From JAKJGV01 sp964617565 (GTDB taxonomy: Bacteria > Verrucomicrobiota > Kiritimatiellia > CAIQIC01 > JAGNIJ01): a stretch of 53,667 nucleotides of DNA. The stretch spans positions 1-53,667 of the forward strand of contig CAZTYH010000012.1 of assembly GCA_964617565.1 (NCBI GenBank). Reading direction: 5' to 3'. Both the position numbers and the translations under genes were made by a program. A model generated the notes under the pieces. That model saw nothing but the letters and a program-made list of their open reading frames with translations. It did no database searches and had not been told where the DNA came from. Shown piece after piece: positions 18,360 through 26,447 of the stretch; position 1 is the first letter of the stretch, and every line of letters starts with the position of its first letter.

Positions 18360-18424
18360 GGTACAACAACCTCCTTCGCCAAGGGGCGCCAACCGCCACG
18401 GCCAGAGCAAGGACAATATTTTTA

Positions 18425-18454
18425 TTTACACTTTTGCAACCGTGAATCTATATC
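18425..18454 (+). promoter_or_regulatory. Candidate promoter for nitroreductase gene
   Basis: TTTACA (18425-18430) and TATATC (18449-18454) are spaced by 18 bp, about 50 bp upstream of the plus-strand start at 18505. It overlaps the oppositely directed smc promoter candidate. Confidence 0.4.
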
Positions 18455-18475
18455 ATGTGGGACAAATGTGATCAA
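18447..18475 (-). promoter_or_regulatory. Candidate promoter for smc
   Basis: On the minus strand TTGATC (18475-18470) and TATAGA (18452-18447) are separated by 17 bp. The smc TTG start is about 90 bp downstream, giving a leader of moderate length. Confidence 0.45.
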
Positions 18476-18504
18476 CTACTATATGTGGTAAAAAAGAGGT
18501 AAAA

Positions 18505-18999
18505 ATGGAAGCACTGGAAGCAATGACGGCAAGGCGGAGCGTGAGGCAGTATTTGGACCGGCCGGTGGACCGGGGGATACTGGAGAGGCTGGTGGATGCA
18601 GGCCGCTTGGCACCCACGGCGCGCAATGAGCAGCCGTGGGATTTTGTTGTTGTTACGGATCGGTCGGTTTTGAAGCAGATTGGGGCATTGGCCGATCACG
18701 GAAGGTTTATCGCCGATGCGGGCGCGTGCATTGCGGTTATCTGTCGCGAGGTGAAGTACTACCTTGAAGATGGATGCGCCGCCACGGAGAATATTCTGAT
18801 AGCTGCCGCGGCGCTGGGTGTGGACTCATGTTGGGTGGCGGGCGATAAGAAACCCTATGGCGCCGATATCATGAAGATGTTGAATGTTCCCGAGGGCTAT
18901 AAAGTCATTTCTCTTCTCGCGCTCGGCTATCGCGCCGCCGAACCGAAACCCTATACCAAGCGCGAGCTGTCCAGTGTGTTGCACTGGGAAAGGTTCTAG
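18505..18999 (+). CDS. Nitroreductase-family flavoprotein
   Basis: A 164-residue FMN enzyme of the nitroreductase family. The N-terminal RRSVRQYLDRPV and APTARNEQPWDFVVV blocks bind FMN phosphate and are typical, as is the LGVDSCWVAGDKK region. The short length matches the compact anaerobe-type nitroreductases (FMN-only, often with unknown electron acceptor). AGAGGT precedes ATG 18505. It is a single-gene unit, divergent from smc and followed by a repeat-rich intergenic stretch. Confidence 0.9.
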   Translation: MEALEAMTARRSVRQYLDRPVDRGILERLVDAGRLAPTARNEQPWDFVVVTDRSVLKQIGALADHGRFIADAGACIAVICREVKYYLEDGCAATENILIAAAALGVDSCWVAGDKKPYGADIMKMLNVPEGYKVISLLALGYRAAEPKPYTKRELSSVLHWERF

Positions 19000-19037
19000 C
19001 CCACTTATTGCACAGCGCGGCGTAGCCGCAACCAAAG

Positions 19038-19167
19038 AAGATCTTAACGCAAAGCCGCAAAGGAGCGCAGAGTTGCGCAAAGACGACAGGGAAGCGGGCT
19101 ATTCAGAATGGAGTCTCACATGCTTCGCAGCCTTTGCGCGCTTTGCGTCTTTGCGTTAAAAATCTTC
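19038..19167. repeat. Inverted repeat of CGCAAAG-type octamers
   Basis: The left arm (19038-19085) and right arm (19122-19167) are inverted copies of a degenerate array in which CGCAAAG or a variant recurs about every 8-10 bp. The outer ends (AAGATCTTAACGC and the inverse of GCGTTAAAAATCTT) pair well, so the stretch can fold into a long hairpin. It lies between convergent nitroreductase and symporter genes and might act as a bidirectional terminator or be a small non-coding mobile repeat. Confidence 0.7.
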
Positions 19168-19215
19168 GAAGAAAAACAAGAAGTGGACGGATAGGAGACA
19201 GATCAGCCCCAGCCC

Positions 19216-20733
19216 TTAAAATATAAAATACAGGTGTTTGAAGAGCCTTGGGGNNNNNNNNNNNNNNNNNNNNNNNNNNNNNNNNNNNNNNNNNNNNNNN
19301 NNNNNNNNNNNNNNNNNNNNNNNNNNNNNNNNNNNNNNNNNNNNNNNNNNNNNCGTAAGCGCAGGGCTGTTCGTGATCCATTCCCATCCGCTCTTCATGC
19401 CCAGTTCGGTGATGAAGCGGAAGGCGCCGAGGATGAAACCGACAATCAGCGCGCTGAGGGCGCCGGGTCCGTTCATGCGCCGCCAGAGCAGGCCGAGCAG
19501 GAACACCACCGCGATCGGCGGCGAGATGTAAGCCTGCACGGACTGGAGATAAACATACAACTGGTTGCTCATGATGCCGATGAACGGCAGCCAGAGTACG
19601 CCGACGACAACGAGCACAATTGTTGCGAATTGACCGGCGCGGACGAGTTCCTTCTCCGACGCGCCGGGGCGGAAGTTGTGATAGAAATCCATCACCGCGA
19701 GAGTCGAGCTGCTGTTGAAAACACTCGAAAGCGAGCTCATCAGCGCGGCGAGCAGGGCGGCCACGACGAGCCCTTTGATACCCGACGGAAGAAGCTTCTC
19801 GACCATTGTCGCATACATGCTGTTGGGGTCTGTATCGCGGAAAAGGATTGCGCCGGCGAGTCCGGGCAGCACGAGAATGAAGACGGGCAGGATTTTCAGG
19901 AACCCGGCAAAGATGGTTGCGCGCCGCGCGGATTTGAGGCTGTCGGCCGCGAGTGTACGCTGAACGATCATCTGGTCCGTGCACCAGTACCAGATGCCGA
20001 GTATCGGTGCGCCGAAGACGATGCCGGTCCATGGAAAATCGGGATCGCTCAGCCCTTTCCATACCGAGAAGAAAGAGGCGGGCAGTTTCTGCATCAGGCC
20101 GGTGAAACCGCCGACTTCCGGCTGGGCGAGCGCCACAAAGGTCAGGACGGCGCCGCCGCCGATGAGGATGAAACACTGGACGAAATCCGTATAGATCACG
20201 GCGCGCAGCCCGCCGAAGGCAGTGTATATGCCCGTAGCGACGAGCAGGACGATCGCTCCGACGTACATGTTCCAGCCGAGGATCGTCCGCAGCACGAGCG
20301 CCCCTGCATAAACCGCCACGCTGACCTTGGTGAAGACGTAGGCAATGAGGGAGACGGCGGAAAGATAGTTGCGGCAGCCGCGGTTGTAGCGGCGTTCGAG
20401 GAACTCGGGCATCGTGAAGACGCCGGTGCGGAGATAGAAGGGAACGAAGAACCAGCCGAGTATCAGGAGGATGAAACACGCGAGCCACTCGAATTGGCCC
20501 ACGGCGAGTCCGCTCGCGGCGCCGCTGCCGGCGAGGCCGATGAAATGCTCAGCGGAAATATTCGACGCGAAGAGACTCGCGCCGATGGCCATCCAGCCGA
20601 TGCTTCCGCCGCCAAGAAAATAGGCTTTGGAGTCCGTCTGGCTTTTCTTGCTGGACCACCAACCGATCAGGCCGATCACGCCGAAGTACGCGAGCAGTAT
20701 GACGCCGTCGAGAACAGAGAGCTTTCCAAGCAT
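19216..20733 (-). CDS. Sodium:solute symporter (SSS/SGLT family), with assembly gap
   Basis: An integral membrane transporter with more than ten hydrophobic spans, starting MLGKLSVLDGVILLAYF. Family marks are DSKAYFLGGGSIGWMAIGASLFASNISAEHFIGLAGSG, split here only by residues of the same block, FGGLRAVIYTDFVQ, and the SSLSSVFNSSSTL segment around the sodium-binding site. These proteins use the sodium gradient to import sugars, carboxylates or sialic acid; no specific substrate is visible. GGGAGGTG precedes ATG 20733. The gap at 19254-19353 removes a late span. The stop at 19216 assumes the frame after the gap that ends LYFIF; another frame runs into the repeat region and looks worse. Confidence 0.85.
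   Translation of the reverse strand: MLGKLSVLDGVILLAYFGVIGLIGWWSSKKSQTDSKAYFLGGGSIGWMAIGASLFASNISAEHFIGLAGSGAASGLAVGQFEWLACFILLILGWFFVPFYLRTGVFTMPEFLERRYNRGCRNYLSAVSLIAYVFTKVSVAVYAGALVLRTILGWNMYVGAIVLLVATGIYTAFGGLRAVIYTDFVQCFILIGGGAVLTFVALAQPEVGGFTGLMQKLPASFFSVWKGLSDPDFPWTGIVFGAPILGIWYWCTDQMIVQRTLAADSLKSARRATIFAGFLKILPVFILVLPGLAGAILFRDTDPNSMYATMVEKLLPSGIKGLVVAALLAALMSSLSSVFNSSSTLAVMDFYHNFRPGASEKELVRAGQFATIVLVVVGVLWLPFIGIMSNQLYVYLQSVQAYISPPIAVVFLLGLLWRRMNGPGALSALIVGFILGAFRFITELGMKSGWEWITNSPALTXXXXXXXXXXXXXXXXXXXXXXXXXXXXXXXXXXPRLFKHLYFIF
19254..19353. other. Assembly gap (100 N) near the symporter C-terminus
   Basis: Removes part of a late membrane span region. The reading frame after the gap is uncertain. 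Confidence 0.95.
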
Positions 20734-20848
20734 TGGACACCTCCCGTACCGAATTGCGCGCATATTGACGCAAAAGAGCCGCCGGTGCAAAGGAAGAATG
20801 AAGGAGCAGGAATTTATTACTCCCGCGATCGAATAGTGTCAGGCGGGC

Positions 20849-20951
20849 TGGAGAATTGGAGTGGAGGAGTGTTGGAGAAATGGGATGAAAAGCCCGACTA
20901 ATTGTTTATTCTTCTACAATACTCCTATACTCCATCACTCCAGTACTCCGT
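20849..20951. repeat. Inverted repeat of GGAGTNNN octamers
   Basis: The left arm (20849-20880) reads as four octamers beginning GGAG (GGAGAATT, GGAGTGGA, GGAGTGTT, GGAGAAAT). The right arm (20916-20948) is the inverse with four more (GGAGTACT, GGAGTGAT, GGAGTATA, GGAGTATT read on the minus strand). The phase is exactly 8 bp in both arms. It lies between two minus-strand genes, 20985-21422 and the symporter. Confidence 0.75.
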
Positions 20952-20984
20952 TGGGCCGGCTGCTTTTTATCGCCGGATTAATAG

Positions 20985-21422
20985 TTAGAAGAACTCGATA
21001 TACCAGCGCCAGATCGAGACTTCATATTCGCAGGTCCAACCCATGAGGAAGGAATGGGAGCACTTGAAGTAACCGATCCTGGTTTCCGTTGTGTCCGGCC
21101 TGTGAATACTGTAGCGGGCCCTTACGACGATTTCGTCGCTGCTTCCCCGCATCTTCATGTCATGCACCTCGACTTTTGTGCCTGCGATTTGCCGGCCCAA
21201 TTCCTCTAAAGCCTCTCCCTCGGCTTCCTTTCTCAACAGGCCGCGATACACGCTTGCGGTAATGGAGGATTCGATTGATTTCCTCGCTTGTGGATCCAAT
21301 TGCAGGTTGCGATGGAGATAGATGCGATACGCAGCGCCGGTCGTGACGAAGATAAGAATGATGATCAGGGCGGGCCATCCCCTGACAACAACCTCCTTCC
21401 CGCCATTGCCGTTTCCATGCAT
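20985..21422 (-). CDS. Hypothetical single-span membrane protein
   Basis: A 145-residue open frame. After a short polar start it has one hydrophobic span (about residues 15-31, WPALIIILIFVTTGAAY), then a charged helical part and a beta-like C-terminal part with aromatic residues (FLMGWTCEYEVSIWRWYIEFF). The topology suggests a signal anchor with a periplasmic domain. It is divergent from the radical SAM gene. I do not recognise a family. Composition looks coding, but the competing frames over the same bases leave some doubt. Confidence 0.6.
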   Translation of the reverse strand: MHGNGNGGKEVVVRGWPALIIILIFVTTGAAYRIYLHRNLQLDPQARKSIESSITASVYRGLLRKEAEGEALEELGRQIAGTKVEVHDMKMRGSSDEIVVRARYSIHRPDTTETRIGYFKCSHSFLMGWTCEYEVSIWRWYIEFF

Positions 21423-21523
21423 GGATATATCGAATGCCGATGGGCAGGTGAAGTGTCAAGCATGTGCTGTTTGATTGTTTCTCCCGGTTCCCCTGTCTGC
21501 TATTCTTCTCGCGGAGGTGCTTA

Positions 21524-22564
21524 ATGGCTGAAGTGGCGTTTCCCCATGTGTTGTCGCTGACAATCACGAATGCATGCAATCTCCGCTGTCGCATGTGCGG
21601 ACAGTGGGGCCAGACCGGCTACATGAAATCCGGCGATGCGCATGCGGAGCACCTGCCGCTTTCCGTGTGGCGGAAGGTGATTGACGAGTGGGCGGATCAT
21701 GGCCGGACTTTTGTCGGCCTTCGTGGCGGAGAACCCTTTCTTTATCCCGAAATCATTCCCTTGCTTGCCCATATCAAAGACAGGGGATTGGATGTTTCGA
21801 TTGACTCGAACGGCACTCTGCTTGGACGCTTTGCGGAAGACGTGGCGCGACTGCAAATTGACAACATCAATGTGTCGGTGGACGGGCCTGAAGACGTACA
21901 CGACAGAGTGCGGGGCGTGCCGGGCGCGTATTCGAAAATTCGCGAGGGCGTGAGAGCGGTCCGCGAAGCGTGCGCGAGGAAGGGACAGGCATCGCCGGTC
22001 CGAACGATCTGTTTTGTCATCGGTCCCGACTCCTATCGCAGTCTTCCCGATATGCCGGATGTGGCGCGCGAGCTGGGTGTTTCCGGGCTGGCGATCGTGC
22101 CGTATTACTATTTCGACGATCCGGCGGGAGCCCGGCACGAAGAAATCATGATGAAGGAGTTCGGATGCCGGGCCGCATCATGGCGCGGATTCCGTCGCGA
22201 GAGTTCCGGCGTTGATCCCGATGCCTTTCGCGCCGCGTATCGGGAGTTCAATTCCCGGTTGGACGGGGTTCAACTGGTGCCGTTCATGGACTTCAGCGAG
22301 GACGATTACGTGGCGTGGTTTTCCGAATGTGTCACTGTGGTTGGACGTTCGAACTGTACGAATCCGCAGAAGTTGCTCGATATCCAGCCCAACGGCGATG
22401 CGAATACGTGCGTGGATTTTCCCGACTTTATCATCGGGAACGCAACGCGCGAGAGCATTGAGGCGCTTTGGAACAGCGAGCAAGCGCGGGCGTTTAGAGC
22501 CTATTTGGGAAAACGGCAATTACCTGTATGTTTACGTTGCGGGGCTAAATACATGTCGGGATGA
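21524..22564 (+). CDS. Radical SAM protein with SPASM-like C-terminal cysteines
   Basis: A 346-residue radical SAM enzyme. The cluster motif C-x3-C-x2-C is Cys18, Cys22, Cys25 (CNLRCRMC), followed by the RGGEPFLYPE block. The C-terminal third has Cys269, Cys278, Cys296, Cys336 and Cys339, a spacing like SPASM/twitch domains that hold auxiliary Fe-S clusters. Such proteins modify peptides or help build cofactors and cell-surface molecules. No precursor-peptide gene is apparent nearby. GGAGGTG precedes ATG 21524; the frame runs upstream to 21464 without a ribosome site. Confidence 0.88.
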   Translation: MAEVAFPHVLSLTITNACNLRCRMCGQWGQTGYMKSGDAHAEHLPLSVWRKVIDEWADHGRTFVGLRGGEPFLYPEIIPLLAHIKDRGLDVSIDSNGTLLGRFAEDVARLQIDNINVSVDGPEDVHDRVRGVPGAYSKIREGVRAVREACARKGQASPVRTICFVIGPDSYRSLPDMPDVARELGVSGLAIVPYYYFDDPAGARHEEIMMKEFGCRAASWRGFRRESSGVDPDAFRAAYREFNSRLDGVQLVPFMDFSEDDYVAWFSECVTVVGRSNCTNPQKLLDIQPNGDANTCVDFPDFIIGNATRESIEALWNSEQARAFRAYLGKRQLPVCLRCGAKYMSG

Positions 22565-22592
22565 GAGGGGTCAGGGTTGTTCTCGGTATGGT

Positions 22593-22621
22593 TTGACATT
22601 CAGGGCGTATTCATCTATAGG
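22593..22621 (+). promoter_or_regulatory. Strong candidate promoter for the DEAD-box helicase gene
   Basis: TTGACA (22593-22598) and TATAGG (22616-22621) are separated by 17 bp. The start codon is 117 bp downstream, so the mRNA would have a leader of about 110 nt. Confidence 0.6.
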
Positions 22622-22690
22622 GTATCCATCAATTGGCTCGCAGAGTGCGGGCCCCGTGTTGCACTTGGTGCAGCATCTTCTTTTCCTACA

Positions 22691-22725
22691 CGTCCGGCAG
22701 GTAGAGAGTTGAGTGATACCGGACG
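22691..22725 (+). promoter_or_regulatory. Hairpin in the helicase mRNA leader
   Basis: CGTCCGG (22691-22697) pairs with CCGGACG (22719-22725) across a 21-nt loop. The 3' arm lies just before the purine-rich ribosome-binding stretch (GGAAAAGAAG) of the start at 22739, so folding could affect translation. Confidence 0.4.
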
Positions 22726-22738
22726 GAAAAGAAGACAC

Positions 22739-24028
22739 ATGAAATCACACAATGTATTCACGGCTCTGATAGAGCCGTTGCAGCGCGCGGTAGCCGAGGA
22801 AGGCTACACCACGCCCACACCGATCCAGCAGCAGACCATTTTGCATTTACTTCAAGGGCGCGACCTTCTCGGTTGTGCGCAGACAGGGACCGGCAAGACC
22901 GCTGCGTTTACGCTCCCGCTTCTGCAGGAAATGACCCAGACGAGGAACCCTGCACACGGCGGAAAGCCGCGCGCGCTGATCCTGACTCCGACACGCGAAT
23001 TGGCGGCGCAGATCGGCGAAAGTATCAGGACGTACGGCCGCCACGTGAAAGTCTCGCACACGGTCATCTTCGGCGGTGTCGGACAGTATCCGCAGGTCAA
23101 GGCCCTGCGGCGCGGAGTGGATGTGGTCGTGGCCACTCCCGGCCGCCTGCTTGACCTGATGCAGCAGGGCCATATTCATCTCGACCGAATTGAGCTGTTT
23201 ATTCTCGATGAAGCCGACCGCATGCTGGACATGGGCTTTATTCCTGCTGTCCGAAAAGTGATTGCCCGCTTGCCTAAGAAGCGCCACTCCCTCTTCTTTT
23301 CGGCGACAATGCCGCCGGTGGTCGCGGAGTTGGCGAGGCAACTGTTGCACGACCCGGTGCAGGTTACGATTGATCCGGGCAAACCGACTATTGAACGCAT
23401 AGATCAGAAATTGATGTACGTGGATAAAGAGAAGAAGGATGCCCTGTTGGTTGATCTGATTAATGGGCATGACATGGACAAGGTCCTCGTCTTCACACGG
23501 ACAAAACGCGGGGCGGACCGCGTCGTGAGGAAACTGGAATCGGCCGGCATTTCGACGGCGGCCATTCACGGAAACAAGTCGCAGACGGCGCGCACGACCG
23601 CGCTGCACGGATTCAAGATTGGAAGGGTGCGGGCTCTTGTGGCGACAGATATTGCCGCGCGCGGGATTGATGTGGACGGCATTACGCACGTGGTGAATTA
23701 CGAGTTGCCGGAAGAACCGGAAACATACATTCACCGGATTGGCCGGACCGCGCGGGCGGGGGCGGATGGCGATGCCGTTGCTTTCTGTTCGGCGCGTGAG
23801 CGCGAATCGTTGCGCCTGATCGAGCGTTTGATCAGAAAGTCCATTCCCGTGGACCGATCGCATAAGTATCACTCCGAGATCGCCCGGCAAGCCACCGGTG
23901 CCGACGCAAGGCCCGAACCCAGGAGTGGTCGGCAGGGTTCATCCGGGCATGAACAACGTGGGCAGCGTCATGCCCATTCGCCGCGCCGGGGTCATAAGGA
24001 CAGGTCGTTTTCACACAGCCGGCATTAG
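22739..24028 (+). CDS. DEAD-box ATP-dependent RNA helicase, RhlE-like
   Basis: A 429-residue RNA helicase. The Q motif (GYTTPTPIQQQTI), motif I AQTGTGKT (47-54), Ia PTRELA (84-89), II DEAD (157-160), III SAT (188-190) and VI HRIGRTAR are all intact. The C-terminal tail is basic and rich in His, Arg, Gly and Ser, as in RhlE/SrmB-type proteins that act in ribosome assembly and RNA decay. Start: ATG 22739 fits the Q motif spacing; the frame extends upstream to 22577 but that stretch holds the promoter and leader. It has its own strong promoter. Confidence 0.95.
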   Translation: MKSHNVFTALIEPLQRAVAEEGYTTPTPIQQQTILHLLQGRDLLGCAQTGTGKTAAFTLPLLQEMTQTRNPAHGGKPRALILTPTRELAAQIGESIRTYGRHVKVSHTVIFGGVGQYPQVKALRRGVDVVVATPGRLLDLMQQGHIHLDRIELFILDEADRMLDMGFIPAVRKVIARLPKKRHSLFFSATMPPVVAELARQLLHDPVQVTIDPGKPTIERIDQKLMYVDKEKKDALLVDLINGHDMDKVLVFTRTKRGADRVVRKLESAGISTAAIHGNKSQTARTTALHGFKIGRVRALVATDIAARGIDVDGITHVVNYELPEEPETYIHRIGRTARAGADGDAVAFCSARERESLRLIERLIRKSIPVDRSHKYHSEIARQATGADARPEPRSGRQGSSGHEQRGQRHAHSPRRGHKDRSFSHSRH

Positions 24029-24052
24029 GAGTTTAGGGCCAGGAGTCGTTCG

Positions 24053-25138
24053 ATGAATTCGAAGCTCGATTTACCGCCGCTTGTTATTGGGGAGATGACC
24101 ATCCCTCTGCCCATCATCCAGGGGGGTATGGGCGTCGCGATTTCCTTGTCGGGGCTGGCCGGCGCGGTTGCCAACGAGGGCGGCATCGGCGTTATTGCCA
24201 CGGCGGGAATCGGTCAGAGCGAACCGGACCTTTTCAAGAACTTCCGGGAATCCAATATCCGTGCCCTGCGCAAGGAAATCCGGAAGGCGCGCGCCAATAC
24301 CAAAGGGTTTATCGGTGTGAATATCATGTCCGCGCTGACCAACTACGAGGATTTGGCTCGTACCGCGATGGAGGAGGGCATTGACTTCATCATTTCCGGC
24401 GCCGGGCTTCCGATGAACCTGCCGGCTTATCGGCCTGAGGGTTCAAAAACGAAGTTTATCCCGATCGTCTCTTCGGGGCGCGCAGCGGCAGTGATCGCAC
24501 GACGCTGGAAGGAGCGATTCGACTGCCAGCCCGACGCCTTCATCGTTGAGGGCCCCATGGCGGGCGGGCATCTTGGCTTCAAGCCGGAGCAACTGGACGA
24601 TCCGGCCTTCGCTTTGGAAAAGCTCATCCCCGACGTGCTTGCCACGGCGAAGACGTTGGAAGAAAAATATGGCCGCCCGATCCCGGTCATCGCAGCCGGA
24701 GGCATTTACACCGGGGCCGATATCCGGCGATTCCTCGACATGGGCGCGGCCGGAGTTCAGATGGCGACACGGTTTGTGACCACGTTTGAGTGCGATGCGT
24801 CCGATGCGTTCAAGCAGGCCTACATCAACTGCAAGGAAGGCGATGTGAAAATAATCGAAAGCCCGGTCGGCATGCCCGGCCGTGCGATCGGCAACGCGTT
24901 CATTGATGCGGTCGAGAGAGGCGAGAAGATGCCGTACAACTGCAGTTATCACTGCATCATTTCCTGTGACGTGCAGAACAGTCCTTACTGCATTGCCCAC
25001 GCACTATTGAGTGCGCGGAAGGGCAATTTCAAGCATGGCTTTGCATTTGCCGGCGTGAACGCGTGGCGTGCCACAAAGATTATCTCCGTGCATCAGCTGG
25101 TCGGTGAATTGCGCGAAGAGTTTCGGCAATCAGCCTGA
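24053..25138 (+). CDS. NAD(P)H-dependent flavin oxidoreductase, nitronate monooxygenase family
   Basis: A 361-residue FMN-binding TIM barrel of the 2-nitropropane dioxygenase/FabK group. IIQGGMGVAIS at the N-terminus, FIVEGPMAGGHLGF, and VIAAGGIYTGADIRRFLDMGAAGVQMATRF are the FMN-binding and phosphate-binding blocks. Members include nitronate monooxygenases and enoyl-ACP reductase FabK; the sequence has a Cys-rich C-terminal region (NCSYHCIISCDVQNSPYC) that is not standard in FabK and may bind metal. It follows the helicase by 24 bp and overlaps the convergent HI0933-like gene by 9 bp. The physiological substrate is unclear. Confidence 0.88.
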   Translation: MNSKLDLPPLVIGEMTIPLPIIQGGMGVAISLSGLAGAVANEGGIGVIATAGIGQSEPDLFKNFRESNIRALRKEIRKARANTKGFIGVNIMSALTNYEDLARTAMEEGIDFIISGAGLPMNLPAYRPEGSKTKFIPIVSSGRAAAVIARRWKERFDCQPDAFIVEGPMAGGHLGFKPEQLDDPAFALEKLIPDVLATAKTLEEKYGRPIPVIAAGGIYTGADIRRFLDMGAAGVQMATRFVTTFECDASDAFKQAYINCKEGDVKIIESPVGMPGRAIGNAFIDAVERGEKMPYNCSYHCIISCDVQNSPYCIAHALLSARKGNFKHGFAFAGVNAWRATKIISVHQLVGELREEFRQSA

Positions 25139-26365
25139 CTGCGTCCCCGCTAGAGCTCCGCTCGAAAAAGCCCATTGCAGATTGAACCCGCCGCAGGGAC
25201 CGTCGAGATCGAGAATTTCGCCGGCGAAGAAGAGGTTTTTTATCAGCCGGCTTTCGAGCGTTTTGGGATCCACCTCGCGCAGGCTGACGCCGCCCCGCGT
25301 GACGATCGCTTCATCGAATCCGCCGGCAGATGTGATGGTCAACGGCAGCGCGTGAAGCAATTCGGAAAGCGCCTCCTCCTGTTCGCGTTTCAGGTTTGCC
25401 GCGCCGGTATGTTTCGGGATGCCCGCGATAGTGAGCAAGGTGTCGGCGAGCGAGGCGGGCAACTGCTCGCTTAACAACTTGCGAACGACCCTGCTGCCAT
25501 CACCTGCGCGCCACCGTTCGACGCGAATATTCGATTTCAACGCGATTCGGATCGGAACTTGTGCCTGCTTTTTAAGCAGGGGGACCACCTCGCGCGAGAG
25601 ATCGAGGATGACGGGTCCGGACACGCCGCGATGGGTGAAGAGCAGGTCGCCGGTGCAGCCGGATTTCGATTGCCGGGGAAGATCAATCCATGCGCGGACG
25701 TTCGGCAGGCTGATGCCGGTGCAATCGCGTGGCCACGGCTCCCGCGTGTGCAGCGAGACGAGAATGGGCAGGGGGTCAATGATTTTGTGTCCGACTGCGC
25801 GGGCGAGTTCGCAGCCGGTTCCTGTTGCTCCGAGTTCAGGATAGCTTCGTCCGCCGCAGGCCATGATGACTGTGCCGGCATTGATTATGGCATCGGCCGT
25901 CTCGACGCCGGAGATAGATCCATCCTTAATTATCAGAGAACGTACGGCACAATTTGTCCGGCGCTCCACCCCGGCCATGTCACATGCTTTCAGCAAGGCA
26001 TTCAGCACGTCGGAGGACTTGTTTGAAGTTGGATAGACGTGCAGACCGTCGGGAGAAGATGTCGGCACGCCGTGTTCCGCAAGAAAAGCGCGTAGGCGTT
26101 CCGAATCCAGGAGATGGAGCGCCGGCTGCATGAATCGTCCGCTGCGACCAAAGGCATCCATGAACTGATCTGGCGGCAGCGTGTTGGTGATGTTGCAGCG
26201 TCCGCCGCCGGTGGCAAGGAGCTTGAGCCCGGGCTTTGGCATCTGTTCGAGGAGCAGCACGCATGCGCCGCTTCGGGCAGCGGAAATCGCCGCCATAAAG
26301 CCTGCCGGTCCGGCGCCGATGACGAGGACGTCAAGGTTCCGGCGCGCTGTATGGTCCTTGGTCAT
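25130..26365 (-). CDS. HI0933/YhiN-family FAD-dependent oxidoreductase
   Basis: A 411-residue flavoprotein. The Rossmann motif VIGAGPAG is at about 15-22, and the family signature ATGGGRCNITNT is clear at about 50-60. CGGRSYPELGATG and GEILDLDGPCGGFNLQWAFSSG are the other family blocks. The reaction of this widespread family is not settled. I chose ATG 26365; upstream in-frame ATGs exist up to 26419, but those would run into the DUF134 promoter palindrome. No strong Shine-Dalgarno site. It is divergent from the DUF134 operon and convergent with the preceding flavin enzyme. Confidence 0.88.
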   Translation of the reverse strand: MTKDHTARRNLDVLVIGAGPAGFMAAISAARSGACVLLLEQMPKPGLKLLATGGGRCNITNTLPPDQFMDAFGRSGRFMQPALHLLDSERLRAFLAEHGVPTSSPDGLHVYPTSNKSSDVLNALLKACDMAGVERRTNCAVRSLIIKDGSISGVETADAIINAGTVIMACGGRSYPELGATGTGCELARAVGHKIIDPLPILVSLHTREPWPRDCTGISLPNVRAWIDLPRQSKSGCTGDLLFTHRGVSGPVILDLSREVVPLLKKQAQVPIRIALKSNIRVERWRAGDGSRVVRKLLSEQLPASLADTLLTIAGIPKHTGAANLKREQEEALSELLHALPLTITSAGGFDEAIVTRGGVSLREVDPKTLESRLIKNLFFAGEILDLDGPCGGFNLQWAFSSGALAGTQSG

Positions 26366-26395
26366 GGGCCGGGAGGATATCATACCGGACGGCGC

Positions 26396-26424
26396 TTGAC
26401 ACATTTTCATAATGAGCATATGCT
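26396..26424 (+). promoter_or_regulatory. Promoter of the DUF134 operon
   Basis: TTGACA (26396-26401) and TATGCT (26419-26424) are spaced by 17 bp, 24 bp upstream of the DUF134 ATG. The -10 element lies inside a 16-bp palindrome, which suggests repression or activation by a dimeric regulator. Confidence 0.65.
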
Positions 26425-26427
26425 CAT
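26412..26427. promoter_or_regulatory. Perfect 16-bp palindromic operator candidate
   Basis: ATGAGCATATGCTCAT is identical on both strands and covers the -10 box of the DUF134 operon promoter. A bound dimer would compete with RNA polymerase. The adjacent DUF134 helix-turn-helix protein is the obvious candidate ligand, which would make the operon autoregulated; that is inference. Confidence 0.6.
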
Positions 26428-26447
26428 AATATAAAGAAGAGGTTCAT

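Noticed and set aside
19009..19215. A CRISPR-like array
   Set aside because: Units are 8-10 bp, degenerate and inverted, without spacers of constant length.
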